DNA of 64,000 nt from Bacillota bacterium (GCA_023461435.1 JAEYLC010000033.1:1-64000), one strand, 5' to 3'. Shown: positions 52,208 through 61,352, counted from the stretch's first letter. A program made the numbers and translations. The notes: generated by a model from the sequence alone, not told the origin.

Positions 52208-53572
52208 ATGACATATGATGTGGCGGTGATCGGCGGCGGCCCGGGCGGATATGTGGCGGCCATCAAAGCGGCGCAGAGCGGCTTGAAAACGGTGCTTTTC
52301 GAGAGGGAGAAGCTGGGCGGCGTGTGCCTCAATAAGGGCTGTATTCCCACGAAGTCCCTGCTCAAATCGGCGTCGGTATACCACAGCGCCAAAAACAGCG
52401 CGGCATTCGGCATTCAGGCGGGCGGCGTCGCATTTGACTGGGCGGCTGTGATGTCGCGCAAGGAGACGGTCGTTAATCAGCTTGTCGGGGGCATCGGCAT
52501 GCTCGTGCGCGCCAACAAGATCGAGCTCGTCACGGCGCACGCCGAGGTAAAGGACGCGCACACCGTCACGGCGAACGGCCAGGATTACGGCACTCAACAC
52601 ATCATCCTGGCGACGGGTTCTCAGCCTGTGCGCCCGCCGATCGACGGCATCGGCGAAAGCTGCGTGATGACGAGCGACGAGCTGCTCGCAATCAGCAAGG
52701 TGCCGGAGAGCATCGTGATCGTGGGCGGCGGCGTGATTGGCCTTGAGTTCGCGTTTCTGCTGAACCGCTTTGGGACCAAGGTCGCCATCATTGAGATGCT
52801 GCCGAGCCTGCTCGCGATTGCCGACGAAGCCGTGATCAGCACGGTGCTGAAAAGCATTCAAAAAGCGGGGATCACAGTGGTCACAAACGCGCGCGTCAAA
52901 AAAATTGAACCCGCTGCGGTGGTCTATGAAAAAGACGGCAGCGCGGCACGCATCGAGACGCAGGCCGTGCTCGTTTCCACCGGACGCAAGCCGTTTGCGG
53001 ATACCGGTATGCTCGACAGGCTCGGTATCGTTCATAAAAACGGTATGATACAGACGGACGAAAAGCTGCGCACCAGCGTCCCGGGTATCTACGCCATCGG
53101 AGATGTCAACGGAAAGTCGATGCTTGCGCATACCGCAAGCGAGGAAGGCATCGTCGCCGTGGAGACCATCTGCGGCCATGAGACCGTGATGGATTACAAC
53201 ATCATACCGCAGTGCGTTTACTTGGAGCCCGAGATCGCGTGGGTGGGCATGACGGAAAAGCAGGCGGTCGATCAGGGCTATGATGTGCAGACGGGCGTTT
53301 TCCCGATGAGCGCGAACGGCAAATCGCTGATTGAAGGGGAAACCGCGGGTTTTGTGAAATTCGTCGCGGATAAAAAATACGGCGAGATACTCGGCGTGCA
53401 CATGGTTTGTCATCACGCGACGGATATGATCGCGGAGGCGGCGCTGGCCATGAAAACGGAATGCTGCGTGGACGACATCGCAAAATGCATCCATCCGCAC
53501 CCCACGGTTGTCGAGGCTGTGATGGAAGCGGCGAACGCGACGGTGGGCAAAGCGATACACAGCGTGAAATAA
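52208..53572 (+). CDS. lpdA: Dihydrolipoamide dehydrogenase (E3)
   Basis: The 454-residue flavoprotein has the FAD motif GGGPGG, the redox pair C40-x4-C45 in GGVCLNKGC, the NAD motif GGGVIG and the C-terminal base in HPHPT. It is full length without an extra lipoyl domain. It reoxidises the dihydrolipoyl group of the E2 at 44455, six genes upstream, completing the complex. The ribosome site AAGGAG is good, and TATAAT 30 bases upstream may give extra expression. Confidence 0.95.
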   Translation: MTYDVAVIGGGPGGYVAAIKAAQSGLKTVLFEREKLGGVCLNKGCIPTKSLLKSASVYHSAKNSAAFGIQAGGVAFDWAAVMSRKETVVNQLVGGIGMLVRANKIELVTAHAEVKDAHTVTANGQDYGTQHIILATGSQPVRPPIDGIGESCVMTSDELLAISKVPESIVIVGGGVIGLEFAFLLNRFGTKVAIIEMLPSLLAIADEAVISTVLKSIQKAGITVVTNARVKKIEPAAVVYEKDGSAARIETQAVLVSTGRKPFADTGMLDRLGIVHKNGMIQTDEKLRTSVPGIYAIGDVNGKSMLAHTASEEGIVAVETICGHETVMDYNIIPQCVYLEPEIAWVGMTEKQAVDQGYDVQTGVFPMSANGKSLIEGETAGFVKFVADKKYGEILGVHMVCHHATDMIAEAALAMKTECCVDDIAKCIHPHPTVVEAVMEAANATVGKAIHSVK

Positions 53573-53584
53573 AGAGGTAAAACG

Positions 53585-54307
53585 ATGGAGCTTAAATACA
53601 AAACGGCAATCATCACCGGCGCAAGCCGCGGCATCGGCAAAGGCATCGCGCTTGCGCTCGCGAAGGAAGGCTGCAATATTGTCGCCGCCGCGAGGGATGA
53701 ACAGCGTTTAAACGAGCTTAAGGCGCAAGCGCAGGCTTTCGGCGTCAGGTGTGAAACGGCTGCCGTTGATTTGAGGCGTATGAGCGATATCCATAAGCTG
53801 CTCGGCATGGCGGAAAAGGCTTTCGGTACGGTGGATGTCCTCATCAACAACGCGGGCGTCATATTCAATGACGGCGTCGCGGGCGTGACCGAAGAGCAAT
53901 GGGGCGCCACCATGGATGTGAATTTAAAAGCCCAGTTTTTCCTCGCGCAGGGGGCGCTTGCGTATATGAAAAACAATCCCGGCGGCGGTTATATCATCAA
54001 TATTTCCTCTACGGTGGCGTTCGGGGCCAAGCCGGGCGTGACGAGCTACAGCGTATCGAAGTACGGTGTGATGGGCATGTCCGAGGCGCTGTATCAGGAG
54101 GCCAAAAGCTTTGGCGTAAAGGTCTCGACGATCTATCCGGGCGTGACCGACACCGAAATGCTGCGCAGTCAGGATATGCCGTGCGGCCCGTCGCAGTGGA
54201 TGCTGCCCGAGGATATCGCGGACTGCGCGCTGTTTCTGCTTAAATCAAGCAGCCGCATGATCGTTAAGGATATCGTGCCGTGGTCCACAGGGTACGATAA
54301 GATTTAA
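53585..54307 (+). CDS. Short-chain dehydrogenase/reductase 2
   Basis: The 240-residue classical SDR has TGASRGIGKG, NNAG near 90 and the active site Y155-x3-K159 in YSVSK. The residue after the second strand is arginine (AARDEQ), compatible with NADP. It is 12 bases after lpd and ends this cluster before a terminator. It could reduce the aldehyde released by the thiamine-diphosphate enzymes, which is inference. Confidence 0.9.
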   Translation: MELKYKTAIITGASRGIGKGIALALAKEGCNIVAAARDEQRLNELKAQAQAFGVRCETAAVDLRRMSDIHKLLGMAEKAFGTVDVLINNAGVIFNDGVAGVTEEQWGATMDVNLKAQFFLAQGALAYMKNNPGGGYIINISSTVAFGAKPGVTSYSVSKYGVMGMSEALYQEAKSFGVKVSTIYPGVTDTEMLRSQDMPCGPSQWMLPEDIADCALFLLKSSSRMIVKDIVPWSTGYDKI

Positions 54308-54389
54308 ACGAGCAGCGGTTGCTATGCCTGCGGCTTGGCTCGCGGGCGCCTGCGGTCTTGTCGCGTTGGCGTAAAAATAATGAATTGTC

Positions 54390-54443
54390 AGTCTCCGATG
54401 TTCGGCTCAGCATTGAAGCCGGACGACGGAGACTTTTTATTTT
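54390..54443 (+). terminator. Terminator of the sugar-catabolism cluster
   Basis: AGTCTCCG pairs with CGGAGACT, with an inner TCGGCT/AGCCGGA stem, and is followed by TTTTTATTTTA. Confidence 0.85.
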
Positions 54444-54534
54444 AACTTATTTAAAACCGCCGGAACAGAAGACGCGGGATGCTTGTTTTTTCAGCGCTCA
54501 GAAGGTGAGTGAAACGGTCTGAATATTGTAGATA

Positions 54535-54588
54535 TTGACATGCCTTCATAACTGTGATACGATCAGTAAAAAATCGAAACCGGTTTCG
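54535..54588 (+). promoter_or_regulatory. Promoter and operator of the second lacI gene
   Basis: TTGACA at 54535-54540 and TACGAT at 54558-54563 are 17 bases apart. The perfect palindrome CGAAACCGGTTTCG (54575-54588) lies over the expected transcription start, a classic autorepressor site, and touches the ribosome site. Confidence 0.8.
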
Positions 54589-54599
54589 GAGGTGGGACT

Positions 54600-55613
54600 T
54601 TGGCTACCATCTATGATATTGCGAAACTCTGTGGTTTATCTCCTGCAACAGTATCCAAAGCACTGAGCGGCGCGTCCGATGTCAGCGTGGCCACAAGAAA
54701 CAAGATCAGGCAAGCTGCCAGCAGCATGGATTACATTCCCGACGGCCGCGCAAAAGGTCTCAGCAAAAACCGGTCCTGGACGATCGGCATATTATGTCAG
54801 GACGGATCTCAATTGGGCTTGCGCCACTATCTTTTTGCCAGCATACTCGAAAGCTTTAAAAACGTCGTAGAACGGCATGGATACGACATCGTCTTCATTT
54901 CCAATCAGGTCGGAAAAATGGGCCTTTCCTATTACGGTCACTGCCGCTACAGAAAGACGGACGGTGTATTCATTCTCAGCACCGATTTCTCATCAAAAGA
55001 TACGAAAGAACTCATTGATTCGGACATACCCAAAATCGCTATTGATTATTCGGATCCGAATATCGGCTGCGTGATGACGGACTGCGACAAGAGTATGGCT
55101 CTTTTGTACAATCACCTTTTTAACCTTGGCCACAAAAACATCGTCTACATGCATGGCGAGCCCAGCTTCATTACCAGTATGCGCATCAGCGGGCTGAAAA
55201 AAGCCATGGAGCGCAGAGGACACAACATGGGGCCGAATCATCTCGTTCAGTCGAAATACTACTCAATACAGGGCGGTTACCGGTCCATGCAGGAGGTTTT
55301 GGCGCGAGCCGACAGACCTACAGCCGTGATTGCGAGCGACGATTTCAGCGCGATCGGCGCCATTGAGGCATTGCAGAATGCGGGGCTTACCGTTCCCGAC
55401 GATATATCTCTCGTGGGTTTTGACGGCATAGAAATCACGCAGCTTTCGAGCCCGAGGCTCACCACCATCCGGCAGGATACCAACGGCATGGGAGCCAAAG
55501 CCGCCGAGTGTCTGATCAAGCAGATTTTGGGTCTTGACGCGGGGAAGAGGCGTGAGAATATCATACTCGAGCCGCAGCTGCTGATTGGCAGCAGCTGCAA
55601 ACAAAAAAGATAA
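54600..55613 (+). CDS. LacI-family transcriptional regulator 2
   Basis: The 337-residue protein has the LacI helix-turn-helix (TIYDIAKLCGLSPATVSKAL) at residues 3-22 and a sugar-binding core with VIASDDFSAIGAIEAL and SLVGFDGIEIT. It starts with TTG, nine bases after GGAGGTG. The palindrome over its promoter implies autoregulation, and the GH3 gene that follows within 12 bases is probably under the same control. A DNA-site search for CGAAACCGGTTTCG would give its regulon. Confidence 0.93.
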   Translation: MATIYDIAKLCGLSPATVSKALSGASDVSVATRNKIRQAASSMDYIPDGRAKGLSKNRSWTIGILCQDGSQLGLRHYLFASILESFKNVVERHGYDIVFISNQVGKMGLSYYGHCRYRKTDGVFILSTDFSSKDTKELIDSDIPKIAIDYSDPNIGCVMTDCDKSMALLYNHLFNLGHKNIVYMHGEPSFITSMRISGLKKAMERRGHNMGPNHLVQSKYYSIQGGYRSMQEVLARADRPTAVIASDDFSAIGAIEALQNAGLTVPDDISLVGFDGIEITQLSSPRLTTIRQDTNGMGAKAAECLIKQILGLDAGKRRENIILEPQLLIGSSCKQKR

Positions 55614-55625
55614 GGAGTGTGCAGA

Positions 55626-57716
55626 ATGGAAAAATACCAAGATTCCAATTTGTCGGCGCAGGAACGCGCAGAAGACATTGTATCGAGGATGACTGTAGAC
55701 GAAAAGGCGGCACAGCTCCGTTATGACGCGCTCGCCATCGACCGTTTGGATCTCCCCGCCTATAACTGGTGGAACGAGACGTTGCACGGCGTCGCACGAG
55801 CCGGTACGGCCACCATGTTTCCGCAGGCGATTGCCCTCGCGGCCATGTTCGATACAGAGACGCTGTTTGCGGTCGCGGAGGTTTGCGCCCTCGAAACACG
55901 CGCGAAATACAACGAAAGCCGCAAGCACGGCGACAGGGATATTTACAAAGGGCTCACCATGTGGACGCCCAATATCAACATCTTTCGTGATCCGAGGTGG
56001 GGACGCGGGCAGGAAACATACGGGGAAGATCCGTATCTCACATCGCGTCTCGGCGTGGCCTTCGTAAAGGGATTTCAGGGTGACGGCAAATATTTAAAAG
56101 CGGCGGCGTGCGCGAAGCACTTCGCGGGGCACAGCGGTCCCGAGGCGACGAGGCACCGGTTTGACGCCAAAATATCCGAAAAGGATCTGAACGAAACATA
56201 TCTGCCCGCTTTTGAAGCGCTCGTCAAGGAAGCGAAGGTGGAGGGCGTGATGGGGGCTTATAACCGGCTGAACGGGGAACCGGCCTGTGCGAGCCGTTAT
56301 CTGATGGGTAAATTGGCGCAATGGGGTTTCGACGGATATTTCGTATCCGACTGCTGGGCGATACGCGATTTTCACACGGAGCATATGGTCACCTCCACGG
56401 CGCCCGAATCGGCCGCGATGGCGCTCAAGGCGGGCTGCGACTGCAACTGCGGCAACACATATCTGCAGCTGCTCGTGGCTTATAAAGAAGGGCTGATCAC
56501 GGAAGAAGACATGACAAAAGCGGCCGTACACCTGATGAGGACAAGGGCTCGCCTTGGCATGCTCGACGAAAGCTGCGAGTACGACGCGATCGGCTACGAC
56601 GTGGTGAGCTGCAAGGCCCATAAGGCGCTCTCGCTCGACTGCGCGCGCAAAGCCATGGTGCTGCTCAAGAACGACGGCATGCTCCCGCTTAAAAAATCGT
56701 CGCTGAAGTCCATCGGTGTGATCGGGCCCAATGCCGCAAGCATTGAAGCGCTGCGCGGCAACTATTACGGGACCGCCGACGAATACGTGACATTCCTTGA
56801 CGGCATCAGAGCCGCTTTTTCCGGCAGAGTTTATTTCTCGGAAGGAAGCCATCTGTTTAAAGATATGCTGCAGCCGCTCTCCCAGCCGGGCGACGGCTAT
56901 GCCGAAGCGCTGACCGTTGCGGAACAATCGGATGTGGTGGTGCTCTGCGTGGGCTACGACGCGACGATCGAGGGTGAAGAGGGCGATACGGGCAACGCGT
57001 TTGCGTCGGGCGACAAGGCCGACCTGCTGCTGCCCGAAAGCCAGCGTATTTTGATTGACAAGGTGCTCAGCGTCGGTAAGCCGACGGTGATCGTGATGTC
57101 GTGCGGCAGCGCGGTGAACCCGCTCGCGGACAAAGCCAGCGCGGTGATTCAGGCTTGGTATCCGGGGCAGATGGGCGGCAAAGCGCTGGCCGAAATTCTT
57201 TTCGGCGATGTCTCGCCGTCGGGCAAGCTCCCGGTCACGTTTTACAAAACGGCGGATAAGCTGCCGTCCTTCGACGACTATTCGATGGCGAACCGCACCT
57301 ACCGTTACGTGAAGGACAACGTGCTCTACCCGTTCGGGTTCGGGCTGACCTACTCGAAGGTGGTTTGCAGCGGTTTTGCCTATAACGCCTCTGACCGCAC
57401 GGTGAATCTGAAGGTTCAGAACACCGGGGGCTGCGACACGGACGAAGTCGTTCAGCTTTACATCCGGGACAACGAGTCCAAGTGGGCGGTGCTCAATCAC
57501 AAGCTCTGCGGCTTCAAGCGCATTCACATTAAAAAAGGCGAGACGATCAGCGTGACAATGACGCTGCCCGGGTCGGCGTTTGAGGTGGTCGACGATGCGG
57601 GAAGGCGGTTTGTGGACAGCGGCAGCTTTACGCTTTTTGCAGGCACCAGCCAGCCCGACGCACGCAGCCGCCATCTGACGGGATGCGAGTGCCTCAGCAT
57701 TAAGATCGGTCTTTGA
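55626..57716 (+). CDS. GH3 beta-glycosidase (beta-xylosidase/beta-glucosidase type)
   Basis: The 696-residue enzyme has the GH3 N-terminal barrel with NWWNETLHGVARAG, DPRWGRGQETYGEDP, KHFAGHS and the nucleophile D242 in FVSDCWA, the second alpha/beta domain (LKNDGMLPL, GNYYGT) and a C-terminal fibronectin-III-like domain. The NWWNE-LHG segment is typical of the beta-xylosidase/alpha-arabinofuranosidase branch. No signal peptide is present, so oligosaccharides are taken up first; an importer is encoded downstream. The ATG at 55626 has AAGGAG with good spacing; an upstream GTG is poorer. Confidence 0.92.
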   Translation: MEKYQDSNLSAQERAEDIVSRMTVDEKAAQLRYDALAIDRLDLPAYNWWNETLHGVARAGTATMFPQAIALAAMFDTETLFAVAEVCALETRAKYNESRKHGDRDIYKGLTMWTPNINIFRDPRWGRGQETYGEDPYLTSRLGVAFVKGFQGDGKYLKAAACAKHFAGHSGPEATRHRFDAKISEKDLNETYLPAFEALVKEAKVEGVMGAYNRLNGEPACASRYLMGKLAQWGFDGYFVSDCWAIRDFHTEHMVTSTAPESAAMALKAGCDCNCGNTYLQLLVAYKEGLITEEDMTKAAVHLMRTRARLGMLDESCEYDAIGYDVVSCKAHKALSLDCARKAMVLLKNDGMLPLKKSSLKSIGVIGPNAASIEALRGNYYGTADEYVTFLDGIRAAFSGRVYFSEGSHLFKDMLQPLSQPGDGYAEALTVAEQSDVVVLCVGYDATIEGEEGDTGNAFASGDKADLLLPESQRILIDKVLSVGKPTVIVMSCGSAVNPLADKASAVIQAWYPGQMGGKALAEILFGDVSPSGKLPVTFYKTADKLPSFDDYSMANRTYRYVKDNVLYPFGFGLTYSKVVCSGFAYNASDRTVNLKVQNTGGCDTDEVVQLYIRDNESKWAVLNHKLCGFKRIHIKKGETISVTMTLPGSAFEVVDDAGRRFVDSGSFTLFAGTSQPDARSRHLTGCECLSIKIGL

Positions 57717-57778
57717 GAAAAAGAACTGAACATACAGGCAAAAACCCTATTTGGCATGGCTATGAAAAGCAAATCATT

Positions 57779-57928
57779 CGGTCATCCACCCCACTGCGTA
57801 GTGAGGAACGAAGTGACGTGACTGCGAAGTGGATAGCACCCTATGGTTTTTGCTCCGCTAGAGCTCGCTCGAAATGACAATTGGAACGTTGTCAACAATC
57901 TGGAACACATCGGTGATACGGTGTGTTC
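57779..57928. repeat. Intergenic repeat-like DNA and weak hairpins
   Basis: This part of the 57717-58098 gap holds CACTGCGTAGTG and CCAC/GTGG inverted repeats and GCTCCGCT and CTCGCTCG words like those in the gap at 13455. GAACACA (57903) is inverted as TGTGTTC (57922), a weak end for the GH3 transcript. No open frame is credible. Confidence 0.35.
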
Positions 57929-57955
57929 GTTTGCTATAGCTTATGTGAATTATTT

Positions 57956-57972
57956 TTACTTTTGAAAAGTAA
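57956..57972. promoter_or_regulatory. Palindrome TTACTTTTGAAAAGTAA, possible operator
   Basis: A perfect eight-base-arm palindrome lies 63 bases upstream of the -10 box of the importer operon. The position suits an activator or repressor; the protein is unknown. Confidence 0.4.
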
Positions 57973-58034
57973 GGGATGTGCTTTGTCCCCAATTGACGGG
58001 TAAAAATTGTACTCCAAGTGGTAATGATATAACA

Positions 58035-58063
58035 TTTACTGTATATACTGCAAATAATACAAT
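58035..58063 (+). promoter_or_regulatory. Promoter of the oligosaccharide importer operon
   Basis: TTTACT at 58035-58040 and TACAAT at 58058-58063 are 17 bases apart, with a start codon 36 bases on and the ribosome site AAGGAGG between. Confidence 0.6.
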
Positions 58064-58098
58064 TTAGGCATCTAAAAAATAAGGAGGAAAGTCAATCC

Positions 58099-59430
58099 AT
58101 GAAAAAAGTCATTGCCTTTTTGCTTGCGCTGCTGATTATCGTTCCTTTAACAGCCTGTGCGCCGCAGGATGCCGCGAGCACAGAACCCTCACAGGAGTCT
58201 CCATCTGCTGCTGCGCCGTCCGAAGAGGTGGCCGCTGAAGAATCGGGTGAGCAGATTACGCTGACGTTATGGAGCATTGCGACGGAGAGCGATAATTACT
58301 ATCAGCCCTATCTCGATGCGATTGCCCAGTACGAAGCGGATTACCCGAATGTCAAGATTGAGTATGAGACATTCGAAAATGAATCGTACAAGACGAAGCT
58401 CAAATCCGCTGTGGCTGCCAACGAGCTTCCGGACATCTTCTTTACCTGGGGCGGCGGATTCTCCCAGCCGTTCGTGGATGCCGGCCGTGTTCTTTGTGTT
58501 GATGACGCGTATGCAAATTATGTGGATGCTCTGCCCGAAGTCATGCTGACAAACATGACCTACGACGGCAAGAAATATGGCTCGGTTTACACAATGAACG
58601 TGTCTGTATTGTTCTACAACAAAGCCATGTTCGAGCAGTATGGTCTGCAGCCGCCCACAACATTTGAAGAGCTCGTGAATGTCTGCCAGACGTTTATAGA
58701 CAACGGCATTGTTCCGTTCGGTATCAGCGCCAAGGATATCTGGAACCTCGCGATGACACATGACGCGCTGACACTGAAGTCGGTTGGGCCGGACGCGCTT
58801 TACAGCTGCCTGACCAAGGATGGCAGCGTCAGCTATGATTCTGAAAATTTCCTCAGTGCCTCGAAGAAGTTCGCCGAACTCGTCGCCATGGGCGCTTATA
58901 GCCCGGATGCGGTCGCGCTGAACAACGATGAAGCCACACAGACCTTCTATGACGGCAAGGAGCCTATGTACATCACGGGCAGCTGGATGGTCAGCGACTT
59001 CTATACAAAGTCCAAGAACCCCGATGACTTCGGCTGTGTGCCAATCCCGGTCTTAAATGCGAGCACGGCCAAGATTACCGATTTCATGGGCGGCCCGTCC
59101 GATTCTCTGATGGTCTCCGCATCCACGAAGTATCCCGCCGAAGCGGCTCAGGCGATGTTCGAAATCTCGAAGAACATTTCGAAGAACGCGTATCTGTCGG
59201 GCAGCGGTATTGCCGCGTGGAATGTCGATTACGATGCAAGCTCGGTCAGAGCACAAACTCAGGAAATCGCCACGTTGGTTCAGGATGCCACATCATTCAC
59301 ACTCTGGTTTGATACGCTGATGGAATCCGAAGACGCGGGCGTTTACCTTGAAAACCTGCAGCAGCTCTATCTTGGGGACATTACGCCTGAGCAGTTCGTC
59401 CAAAACATCGCTGCACAGCTGAGTGCGTAA
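58099..59430 (+). CDS. Oligosaccharide-binding lipoprotein (extracellular solute-binding protein, family 1)
   Basis: The 443-residue protein has a lipoprotein signal with lipobox PLTAC, a Ser/Glu/Pro linker and a maltose-type binding domain with LTLWSIATESDN at its start and FYNKAMFEQYGLQPPTTFEELVNVC in the middle. It binds an oligosaccharide for the permease pair encoded downstream. A 13-base-pair hairpin lies between its gene and the permease gene, which should raise its level relative to the permeases. The GH3 enzyme upstream suggests a xylo- or cello-oligosaccharide. Confidence 0.93.
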   Translation: MKKVIAFLLALLIIVPLTACAPQDAASTEPSQESPSAAAPSEEVAAEESGEQITLTLWSIATESDNYYQPYLDAIAQYEADYPNVKIEYETFENESYKTKLKSAVAANELPDIFFTWGGGFSQPFVDAGRVLCVDDAYANYVDALPEVMLTNMTYDGKKYGSVYTMNVSVLFYNKAMFEQYGLQPPTTFEELVNVCQTFIDNGIVPFGISAKDIWNLAMTHDALTLKSVGPDALYSCLTKDGSVSYDSENFLSASKKFAELVAMGAYSPDAVALNNDEATQTFYDGKEPMYITGSWMVSDFYTKSKNPDDFGCVPIPVLNASTAKITDFMGGPSDSLMVSASTKYPAEAAQAMFEISKNISKNAYLSGSGIAAWNVDYDASSVRAQTQEIATLVQDATSFTLWFDTLMESEDAGVYLENLQQLYLGDITPEQFVQNIAAQLSA

Positions 59431-59472
59431 CGGCACGTTTTTGTCTGACGCAAGATGAATGGTGAGCTTATC

Positions 59473-59503
59473 GCGGCCTCCCCGGCAAAAGCCGGGAGGC
59501 CGC
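59473..59503 (+). terminator. GC-rich hairpin between binding protein and permease
   Basis: GCGGCCTCCC-C-GGC pairs with GCCGGGAGGCCGC around AAAA. There is no T-run, so it probably stabilises the upstream mRNA, as commonly seen after binding-protein genes. Confidence 0.65.
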
Positions 59504-59542
59504 TGCTCTAAAAAGTCGTATTGCGACAGGAAGGGATGATTT

Positions 59543-60424
59543 ATGAACAAGATCTATAAAAGCAAAACGGCCATCATTTTATTCCTGCTGCCGGCGGTGA
59601 TACTGTTTGTGGGCATCATCATCGTACCGATCATCATGTCGACCTATTACAGCCTGCAAGACTGGGACGGCATGTCGGAGATGAAGTTCATCGGCCTTGA
59701 AAATTATGTGGAGCTGTTTACGAATTCGACGCTGAACTTTCCGCAGGCCCTTCTCAATGCGGTGCTTTATATGCTTGCATCCGTATTGATACAATTGCCG
59801 TTTTCGCTGCTGCTTGCCTTGCTGCTCGCAAAGGGAAGGAAAGGCAGCCGCATGTTTCTTTCCGTGTATTTCATTCCCGTTTTGTTGTCAACCGTTGTGA
59901 TCGGCCAGCTGTGGCTCAAAATATACAATCCCGATTACGGCCTGCTCAACGTCGGATTAAACGCGGTCGGGCTCGGCTCGTGGACAACGGCATGGCTCGG
60001 AGACAGGGGAACCGCGCTTGTGGCGGCGTTTATCCCGACGCTGTGGCAGTTCACGGGTTACCACATGCTGCTCTTGTATGCGGGTATTCAGGGGGTTCCG
60101 AACGAGATCAAGGAAGCGGCGCTGATCGACGGCGCGACCGAATCTCAGGTCAACAGGAAAATCATCATACCGATGATCAAGCCGGTGCTGCGCGTATGTC
60201 TGATTATCTCCGTGACCGGCTCACTCAAGATATTCGATATGATCTATATACTGACGGGCGGCGGGCCTGCCCACGCGACCGAGGTTCCGAGCACGCTGCT
60301 TTATTCAAGAATGTTTTTAAGAAACCAGTATGGCCTGGGAAGCGCGATTGCCGTGCTGCTGATTATATTGTGCATGGTCGTCGCAATCATCATTCGAAAA
60401 TCTTTCAAAACGGAGGTGGACTGA
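59543..60424 (+). CDS. Sugar ABC importer permease (MalF type)
   Basis: The 293-residue membrane protein has six helices and the EAA loop EIKEAALIDGATESQVNRKI of sugar permeases. The N-terminus LFLLPAVILF and the segment YYSLQDWDG are typical of the MalF/UgpA class. It pairs with the product of the next gene. The ribosome site is AGGAAGGG. Confidence 0.93.
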   Translation: MNKIYKSKTAIILFLLPAVILFVGIIIVPIIMSTYYSLQDWDGMSEMKFIGLENYVELFTNSTLNFPQALLNAVLYMLASVLIQLPFSLLLALLLAKGRKGSRMFLSVYFIPVLLSTVVIGQLWLKIYNPDYGLLNVGLNAVGLGSWTTAWLGDRGTALVAAFIPTLWQFTGYHMLLLYAGIQGVPNEIKEAALIDGATESQVNRKIIIPMIKPVLRVCLIISVTGSLKIFDMIYILTGGGPAHATEVPSTLLYSRMFLRNQYGLGSAIAVLLIILCMVVAIIIRKSFKTEVD

Positions 60425-61300
60425 TTGAAGCTTCAGCTCTTTAAACCGGGAGACATTCACATCAAGCATACGAAGAAGTGGATCACAAAAGAGGTCCTCG
60501 TCTACACACTGCTTATTGTCTGGTTTTTGGTCAATATATTCCCGCTTTACTGGATGTTCACCTTCTCATTGAAAAGCAACGCCGAAATCTTCGGTGAAAA
60601 TGTGATCGGGCTTCCGCAGGATTGGCTTTGGTCTAACTTCGAGACGGTCTTGAGCGTGCACAATCTGGGCGGCTTCTTCATCAACAGCATCATCGTAACG
60701 GGGCTGACCATTGTTTTGACCATCGTGATCGGTATGATGGCCGCGTTTGCGCTGACGCGCATGATATGGAAGGGCCGCAAGGTCGCGAATCATATGGTCA
60801 TACTCGGCATGACCATGCCGATCCACGCGTCGATACTGCCCATATTTCTTGTGCTGAGCAAGCTCAAGATGCTGAATTCATATCAATCGCTGATCATACC
60901 GTATACGGCTTTCGCGTTGTCCGTCGCGATATTGATATTCATCGGGTTCATGCAGGAGATTCCCAAGGAGCTCGATGAGGCGGCGTGCATCGACGGCTGC
61001 GGCGTCTGGCGCATATTCAGGCATGTGATCTTTCCGATGATGCGGCCTTCCGTGGCCACCGTCGGTATATTCACCTTTATTCAGGCGTGGAATGAATTGA
61101 TGTTTGCGCTGATATTCATCAGCAAGTCCGAATTCCGCACGCTGACGGTGGGCATACAGACGCTGTCCGGCTCGTATACGCGGGATTGGGGGCCGATCGG
61201 GGCTTCGCTCGTGCTGGCGACATTTCCAATGATACTTGTTTACGCGTTCCTGAGCAAGAAAATACACGAAAGCGTGAGCGCGGGTGCCATCAAGGGCTGA
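60425..61300 (+). CDS. Sugar ABC importer permease (MalG type)
   Basis: The 291-residue membrane protein has six helices and the EAA loop PKELDEAACIDGCGVWRIF of the MalG/UgpE class. It starts with TTG directly after the stop of the MalF-type gene, with GGAGGTGG upstream. No ATPase gene follows; like many Gram-positive sugar importers it probably uses a shared ATPase (MsmK type) encoded elsewhere. Confidence 0.92.
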   Translation: MKLQLFKPGDIHIKHTKKWITKEVLVYTLLIVWFLVNIFPLYWMFTFSLKSNAEIFGENVIGLPQDWLWSNFETVLSVHNLGGFFINSIIVTGLTIVLTIVIGMMAAFALTRMIWKGRKVANHMVILGMTMPIHASILPIFLVLSKLKMLNSYQSLIIPYTAFALSVAILIFIGFMQEIPKELDEAACIDGCGVWRIFRHVIFPMMRPSVATVGIFTFIQAWNELMFALIFISKSEFRTLTVGIQTLSGSYTRDWGPIGASLVLATFPMILVYAFLSKKIHESVSAGAIKG

Positions 61301-61319
61301 GCGATTTTATGACTTATCT

Positions 61320-61352
61320 GCAAGCGTAAATGCATACAGCATTTACGCTTGC
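61320..61352. terminator. Perfect 14-base inverted repeat after the importer operon
   Basis: GCAAGCGTAAATGC pairs with GCATTTACGCTTGC around ATACA. No T-run follows. It may end the importer transcript or bind a regulator in front of the kinase promoter. Confidence 0.5.

Noticed and set aside
56094..57674. Long open frame (526 codons) on the minus strand across the GH3 gene
   Set aside because: It is antisense to a gene with all catalytic motifs, has no ribosome site and encodes a His/Arg-rich protein unlike any family; such mirror frames are common in this GC-rich coding DNA. The same applies to minus frames at 26816-28204, 52181-53560, 5540-6703, 39471-40631 and 48091-49176.
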